From positions 1 to 64,000 of the forward strand of contig DASXLB010000007.1 in the NCBI GenBank assembly GCA_036496585.1: DNA of 64,000 nt. The letters run 5' to 3'. The DNA is from Vicinamibacterales bacterium. GTDB taxonomy: Bacteria > Acidobacteriota > Vicinamibacteria > Vicinamibacterales > 2-12-FULL-66-21. Positions 59,267-64,000 of the stretch are shown here, one piece after another. The position numbers and the translations under genes are program-made. The notes under the pieces were generated by a model. That model searched no databases. It was not told the origin of the DNA and was given only the letters and a program-made list of their open reading frames with translations. The first letter of the stretch is position 1. Each line of letters opens with the position of its first letter.

Positions 59267-61554
59267 CGCATGCCCTGCTGGCCGCCGAAGGCGCCAAGGA
59301 TGTCGGAGAACGTGCCGATGCCCGCGAGCGTGAACGAAATGTTGAAACGCCGGTCCTGCGCCACGCCCACCGTGCTGACCGCCGCGCCGTAGTTGAACTT
59401 CTGGTACTCGACGGCGATGCCGCAGCACTGTGAATTGTAGGTGGCGATCAGCCGCTGGTTGACGAAGGCGTCATTCTTGAGATCGTAGTTGAAGACGTAG
59501 GTGCCGCCGAACACGCCGCCGGGACGGCGCACGCTGATCGCGTCGTTGAGGAAGTGCGAGGCCGAGTCGATCGTGTTGTAGCCGGGAATATAGCGCGTCT
59601 GGCTCCAGCCGACCTGGGTCGATACCCAGCCTTCGTTGAGGCCGCCGTTGGCGGCCAGCGTCCGCAGCGCGTGGAACTGGGTGTCGTACTCGGTACGGAA
59701 CGTCGCGTCGGTCACTGGGCTCGGGCTGAAGTGGGTCTGGAAGGCGATCGGCGAGAGATGACTCGGCTTCAGCGTCGTGGTGTAGCTGCTGCTCTGGTAT
59801 TCACGGTCGACCGCGGCGGCGTTGGCGTCGGTGTAATAGCTCTGGGTGATCGCCACGTTGAGGACTTCGCGCGCGCTCTGCTTCTTCGCGTAGAGGCGGT
59901 TGTTGAGCCCGTACTGGAAGCTGGTGACGCTGCCGACGACGTAGTCGGTCCCTTCGAGCTGGATGATCTGGTTGTAGACCGGGATCGCCGAGACCCGCGT
60001 CACCCGGAACACCGGCTCGAGGACATGCTTCCACTTCTGCGCGTAGTTGCGGTTGGGCGTGTTGAAGATGCGCTGGAACACCGGCCCGGTGATCGTCGAC
60101 GACACCGTGAAGTAATGGCGCTCGATCGGATCGGGCACACGCACGTTGTCGGGGGGGGCCGTCTGGCTGTCGCTCCACCACGTTTCGCGGAACCCGGCGC
60201 TGGTGTTGAACGTCAGGAACGCCCACCTGGTGAAAGGGAAGCGCACGGTCGGAAACAGGTCGACGCGGGTCAGGCCGCGGTCGGCGACCGCGCCGTTGTA
60301 GCGGTCGGTGCGGATGAGCGTCACGTATTCGCTGGTCGCGCCGAAGTAGATCGGCAGGTCGCCGATCTTCTGCTCGCCGTGGCTGTAGGTGATGCGCGGC
60401 AGCGAGCCGGTCACGTTCGAGTTGTCGGTGCCGTCTCCCGAGAAGATCTCGTTGCGCTCGACGGTGCCGCTGATCGTGTTGGCGCCCCAGTTGCCGACCG
60501 CGTTGACCCCGAAGCTGCGCGTCCGCTGGGTCGCCGCGTAGAGGTTCTGGTTGTTCCGCTGCTGGGCCTGCAGGCTCGAGAAATAGTCTGCGCTGCCGGT
60601 CAGCCGCAGGTGCGTACCGATCGCCTGCTGCATGCGGCCGTTGATCTGGTAGCTGTCGATCCCGGTCTGCGTTTTGGTGGTGCCGTCCGGCTGCTCGTAC
60701 TCGGCGTCGTGCTCGCGCATCACGTAGGTCTGCACGTTCCCCGAGGAGGTCGGCGACTGCACGTAGCGGTACTCGGCGCCGTAACCGTAGCCGGTCTTGG
60801 AGAAGTAGTCGCCGTAGAACGTCGCGTCGTGGCTGCGGTCGATCGCCCAGAAGAAGGCGTTCTTCAGCATCTGCCCCTTCAACGTCGACGCGCCGTAGAT
60901 CGGGATCAGGAACCCGGTCTCCCGATCCTCCTTGTTGATCGGGTAGTACATCGCCGGCAGGTAGAACACCGGGACGTCCTTCACCTTGAGGATCACGTTG
61001 GTCATCACCGCGCGCTTCTCGAGCGTCAGGGTCGCCGAGCCGGCCACGAATTCCCAGCGCGGCGTCGGCTGCGTGCAGGTGGTGAACCCGCCGCGCGTGA
61101 TGCGATAGGTCCGCGGCCCGAGCTTCTCCAGCACGTCGCCCCAGAAATAGGCGTCGGGCTCCTGCGTGCCGAACATGCTGCGCTCGATCCCGCGGTTCTC
61201 GATGTTCGACGTACCGGTCGCATTGTAGAAGGTCCCGGTCTTGGTCCGGGTGTTGAACTCCATCCGCTCAGCGGAGATCCGGTTGCCCGGCGAGACGAAG
61301 ACGACGTTGCCGGAGGCGCGCATGCGATCGACGTCGCTGAACAGCTCCGCCTGATCGGCGAACAGCTGCACGTCGTTGCAGTCGATCTGCACGTCCTTGA
61401 TCAGGATGGTGTGCGTTTCGTTGACGTTATTGAGCTGCGCACTGATGACCTGCCACTTGACGCCGCAGCCGCCCATCTGCGCCGCGCCCTGTGCGCGGAC
61501 CGGCAGGACGGCGGTCGCCAGGGCGGCCAGGCACAACAGGATGGTCCGAGGCAT
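59263..61554 (-). CDS. lptD: LPS-assembly protein LptD (OstA)
   Basis: A 763-residue outer-membrane protein that inserts lipopolysaccharide into the outer leaflet with LptE. The signal peptide ends PVRAQ near residue 22. The periplasmic OstA/LptA-like domain spans about 35-230 (IDVQ-type repeats ADQAELFSD, ASGNVVFVS), and the remainder is the 26-strand-type barrel. Cysteines in GGCG, IDCND, TTCTQ and SQCCG are placed where the family forms disulphides. Its presence shows a Gram-negative outer membrane. Coupled to rmlA, which suggests co-regulation of LPS or glycan export and sugar supply. Confidence 0.93.
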   Translation of the reverse strand: MPRTILLCLAALATAVLPVRAQGAAQMGGCGVKWQVISAQLNNVNETHTILIKDVQIDCNDVQLFADQAELFSDVDRMRASGNVVFVSPGNRISAERMEFNTRTKTGTFYNATGTSNIENRGIERSMFGTQEPDAYFWGDVLEKLGPRTYRITRGGFTTCTQPTPRWEFVAGSATLTLEKRAVMTNVILKVKDVPVFYLPAMYYPINKEDRETGFLIPIYGASTLKGQMLKNAFFWAIDRSHDATFYGDYFSKTGYGYGAEYRYVQSPTSSGNVQTYVMREHDAEYEQPDGTTKTQTGIDSYQINGRMQQAIGTHLRLTGSADYFSSLQAQQRNNQNLYAATQRTRSFGVNAVGNWGANTISGTVERNEIFSGDGTDNSNVTGSLPRITYSHGEQKIGDLPIYFGATSEYVTLIRTDRYNGAVADRGLTRVDLFPTVRFPFTRWAFLTFNTSAGFRETWWSDSQTAPPDNVRVPDPIERHYFTVSSTITGPVFQRIFNTPNRNYAQKWKHVLEPVFRVTRVSAIPVYNQIIQLEGTDYVVGSVTSFQYGLNNRLYAKKQSAREVLNVAITQSYYTDANAAAVDREYQSSSYTTTLKPSHLSPIAFQTHFSPSPVTDATFRTEYDTQFHALRTLAANGGLNEGWVSTQVGWSQTRYIPGYNTIDSASHFLNDAISVRRPGGVFGGTYVFNYDLKNDAFVNQRLIATYNSQCCGIAVEYQKFNYGAAVSTVGVAQDRRFNISFTLAGIGTFSDILGAFGGQQGMR

Positions 61555-61580
61555 CGAACGGTGAGAACGAGCGAAGAATA

Positions 61581-62822
61581 TCACGGCGCCAGCTGTCCCC
61601 GGATCGCGCCGATCAGGAAGATCGATCCAGCCACCACGACGGGATCCGCGGCGTCGAGGGCGCGCGCCAGCGCCGCCATCGGATCGTCGACCGCCTCGGC
61701 GTCGAGGCCGGCGCGGCGTGCGGCCGCGACGAGCACGTCGGCGCGCGCGGCGCGCGGCGTCGGCGCGGTCGTGCCGATCAGCCGTCGCACCCGCGGCGCG
61801 AGCGCGCCGAGCATCGCGTCGATCGCCTTGTCCTGCATCGCTCCGAACACCAAGGTCACACCCTCCGGCGCGACCGTCGCCAGATAGGACGCCAGCGCCG
61901 CCGCGCCGGCCGGATTGTGGGCCGCGTCGAGCAGGATCGCCCGTCCGCGCCAGGCGAGCGCTTCCAGACGCCCCGGCCACGACGCCGTCGTCAGGCCGGC
62001 CCGCCGCGCCGCGGCGCCGACACGGATCGGGTGGCGCGCGTCGGCGTCGACGACCTCGAGAAGCCGCAGTGCCACCGCGGCGTTGGCGCGCTGGTGCGCC
62101 CCGGCAAGCGCCAGCGGCAGGGAGGCCACCTCAGCGGCGAGCGCCAGATCGTCGCCGGCGCACGTCAAGGGCGCGCCGCGCTCGACGGCGGTGCGCGCGA
62201 TCACCGCCATGGCCTCGGCAGGGAGCGCTCCGGCCACGATCGGGACGCCCGCCTTGATGATGCCGGCCTTTTCGAAGGCGATCGCCGCCAGCGTCTCGCC
62301 AAGCTGCGCCTGATGATCGAAGTCGATCGACACGATCGCCGTGGCCATCGGCGACAGGACGTTGGTCGCGTCGAGCCGTCCGCCGAGTCCCGCCTCGATG
62401 ACCGCGGCGTCGACGCGCGCCTCGCGGAAGAGGTCGAACGCCACCGCCGTCGTGCACTCGAAGAACGTCGGCCACGTTTCGAGCCCACCCGACGCGACCA
62501 GTCGTTCGACTACGGTGCGGACCCGCGCCGCGGCGCGCTCCAGTACCTCGGGCGTCACCTCCCTGCCATCGATGACGAAGCGCTCTTCGAGCCGGGTCAG
62601 GTGGGGCGAGGTGTAGCGGCCAGTCCGCCATCCGGCGGCGCCGAGCGCGGTATCGACCATCGCCGCCACCGATCCCTTGCCGTTGGTGCCGGCGACGTGG
62701 ATGGAGGGAAACGCCCGCTCGGGGTGGCCGAGCGTCTCGCACAGCGTGGCCATGTTGGCCAGGCCGAACTTCATTCCGAAGCGCTCGAGGCTGAACAGAA
62801 ATCCGGTGGCGGGCCCGCTCAC
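61581..62822 (-). CDS. folC: Folylpolyglutamate synthase / dihydrofolate synthase
   Basis: Adds glutamate to folates. The 413-residue Mur-ligase-type enzyme has [14 protein letters not shown] at the N-terminus, the ATP loop [38 protein letters not shown] and [12 protein letters not shown]. The GTG at 62822 overlaps the TGA of accD and keeps the typical N-terminus that the internal ATG would remove. The accD-folC order is widespread. Confidence 0.94.
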   Translation of the reverse strand: MSGPATGFLFSLERFGMKFGLANMATLCETLGHPERAFPSIHVAGTNGKGSVAAMVDTALGAAGWRTGRYTSPHLTRLEERFVIDGREVTPEVLERAAARVRTVVERLVASGGLETWPTFFECTTAVAFDLFREARVDAAVIEAGLGGRLDATNVLSPMATAIVSIDFDHQAQLGETLAAIAFEKAGIIKAGVPIVAGALPAEAMAVIARTAVERGAPLTCAGDDLALAAEVASLPLALAGAHQRANAAVALRLLEVVDADARHPIRVGAAARRAGLTTASWPGRLEALAWRGRAILLDAAHNPAGAAALASYLATVAPEGVTLVFGAMQDKAIDAMLGALAPRVRRLIGTTAPTPRAARADVLVAAARRAGLDAEAVDDPMAALARALDAADPVVVAGSIFLIGAIRGQLAP

Positions 62823-63700
62823 GGCTCGCTGACGGCCGGCACAGGTCCGGCCTGGCGCGCGCGGAGCGCGAAGCGGAGCACCCGCGCGATCGCCGCCTTC
62901 AGCTCGCGCCGGTCGACCACCATGTCGAGCATCCCGTGCTCGAGCAGGAATTCGCTGCGCTGGAAGCCCTCGGGCAGCTTCTGGCGGATCGTCTGCTCGA
63001 TGACGCGAGGGCCGGCGAAGCCGATGAGCGCCTTGGGTTCGGCGATGTTGACGTCGCCGAGCATCGCAAAGCTGGCGGTGACGCCGCCGGTCGTCGGATC
63101 GGTCAGTACCGAGATATACGGCAGGCGCGCGCGATCGAGGCGCGCCAGGGCGCCGCTGATCTTCGCCATCTGCATCAGCGACAGCGCGCCTTCCATCATC
63201 CGCGCGCCGCCCGACGAGGCGACGATCACGACCGGCAGCTCGCGCGCGATCGCGCGCTCGATGGAGCGGGTGATCTTCTCGCCGACCACCACCCCCATGC
63301 TCCCGCCGATGAACGTGTATTCCATCGCCGCCACCGACGTCTCGATGCCGTCGATCCGTCCGGTGGCGCAGATCACCGCGTCGCGCATGCCGGTGGCGGC
63401 GATGGTGGCGGCGAGCCGCGTCCGGTATGGCTTGGTGTCGACGAATCCGAGCGGATCGGTCGAGCGAAGATCGCGGTCGTACTCGACGAAATCGCCGTCC
63501 AGCAGCAGCCGCAGCCGGTCGATCGCGCCGAGACGGAAATGATGCGCACACTTCGGGCAGACGTGAAAGGTCGAGGCGAGGTCCTTGTTATAGATGATTT
63601 CGCCGCACGAGGGGCACTTGACCCACAGGCCCTCGGGAACCCGGCTCTCCTTCCCGGCCTGCGGCTCGATGGGCTTGCGGACCTTCTTGAACCACACCAT
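62819..63700 (-). CDS. accD: Acetyl-CoA carboxylase carboxyltransferase subunit beta
   Basis: The beta subunit of carboxyltransferase, which transfers CO2 from biotin to acetyl-CoA to start fatty acid synthesis. The 293-residue protein has an N-terminal Cys4 zinc finger ([20 protein letters not shown]), then [32 protein letters not shown] and [14 protein letters not shown] at 63700 is seven bases after a TAAGCT box. accA is not in the window. Confidence 0.96.
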   Translation of the reverse strand: MVWFKKVRKPIEPQAGKESRVPEGLWVKCPSCGEIIYNKDLASTFHVCPKCAHHFRLGAIDRLRLLLDGDFVEYDRDLRSTDPLGFVDTKPYRTRLAATIAATGMRDAVICATGRIDGIETSVAAMEYTFIGGSMGVVVGEKITRSIERAIARELPVVIVASSGGARMMEGALSLMQMAKISGALARLDRARLPYISVLTDPTTGGVTASFAMLGDVNIAEPKALIGFAGPRVIEQTIRQKLPEGFQRSEFLLEHGMLDMVVDRRELKAAIARVLRFALRARQAGPVPAVSEP

Positions 63701-63707
63701 CGTGTTG

Positions 63708-63713
63708 AGCTTA
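63708..63713 (-). promoter_or_regulatory. Possible -10 box of accD-folC
   Basis: TAAGCT lies seven bases before the accD ATG, giving a near-leaderless transcript. It is a moderate match only. Confidence 0.35.
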
Positions 63714-63762
63714 TCAGAGGGACGACGGGGGACAGGGGACGGGGCGGGCGGAACGGAGGAGG

Positions 63763-64000
63763 CTACTTCGTCCGGGGTACGTAGTAGCGCGTCCCGCGGC
63801 CCATCCCGTTGAGCTGTTTCAGCAGGTCCTCCAGCGCCTCGTCGCCCCAGGTGAGATCGAACTGCGAGGTCTCGACGACCAGCAGCGGCGTGGCCGCGTA
63901 GTGGAAGAAAAAATGGTTGTACGCCTCGTTCAGCTCGCGGACGTAGTCGTCTTCGAGCAGCGTTGATTCGGGATTGGCGCGGTGGCGGTCGCGCAGCCGT
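63763..64000 (-). CDS. Deoxynucleoside kinase family protein (partial, N-terminus outside window)
   Basis: The last 78 residues are visible and the frame is open at the window edge. The sequence [16 protein letters not shown] followed by [10 protein letters not shown] and the terminal [10 protein letters not shown] match the dCK/dGK-type deoxynucleoside kinases of purine and pyrimidine salvage. The ATP-binding loop lies outside the window. It precedes accD by 62 bases on the same strand. Confidence 0.82.
   Translation of the reverse strand, partial: RLRDRHRANPESTLLEDDYVRELNEAYNHFFFHYAATPLLVVETSQFDLTWGDEALEDLLKQLNGMGRGTRYYVPRTK

Overview
The window reads as chromosomal DNA of a GC-rich, Gram-negative bacterium. 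The genome style suggests Acidobacteriota, possibly Vicinamibacteria-like. The indications are a GC-rich housekeeping backbone, a propeller-type hybrid histidine kinase, secreted multihaem cytochromes, a caspase-like protease, an LptD outer-membrane assembly protein, and GTAGC-linked palindromic repeats. This placement is an inference from general resemblance; no rRNA or tRNA gene was seen to confirm it. Genes are densely packed, with many ATGA, GTGA or TTGA stop/start overlaps. I see no insertion sequence, prophage or CRISPR array.

Layout. 1-5.8 kb holds mutS2, dnaG and rpoD (the last cut by the window edge), all on the minus strand. 5.9-9.5 kb holds larB, a processive family-2 glycosyltransferase and citrate synthase, followed by a 48-bp tandem repeat array. 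9.97-16.4 kb is a signalling block: a giant hybrid kinase, a stand-alone receiver and a GAF/SpoIIE phosphatase. 16.7-22.9 kb is the most unusual block: a cytochrome c/beta-barrel protein, a pentahaem cytochrome, an ECF sigma factor, an anti-sigma-like membrane protein, a caspase-like protease joined to a beta-barrel-like tail, and a small exported protein. 22.9-25.8 kb is lepA, signal peptidase I and a small membrane protein.

25.8-36.3 kb is mostly a minus-strand run from rpiB through glyA, a DinG-type helicase, an orphan Dam, a TPR lipoprotein-like or secreted protein, yggS, divIVA, a DUF167 gene, hutI and an ICMT-like methyltransferase, with a cyclodeaminase nearby. A 32-bp palindrome array lies between glyA and rpiB. 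36.3-41 kb holds an RlmI-like methyltransferase, an exported protein, a formylglycine-generating-enzyme family gene and thiC. 40.9-43.6 kb is a compact marR/MFS/small membrane protein/isochorismatase-family operon with a clear operator. 43.7-53.8 kb holds mixed metabolic and proteolytic genes (DinB, YidB, M20, HtpX, Clp ATPase, S9 peptidase, radical SAM).

53.9-64 kb is one minus-strand envelope and lipid run: a deoxynucleoside kinase (partial), accD, folC, lptD, rmlA, rmlB, a GDP-deoxyhexose-reductase-like gene, a two-domain polyprenol/phytol-kinase-like protein and a UbiA prenyltransferase. A recurring feature of the window is a -10-like hexamer placed exactly six bases before an ATG, which predicts widespread leaderless mRNAs.
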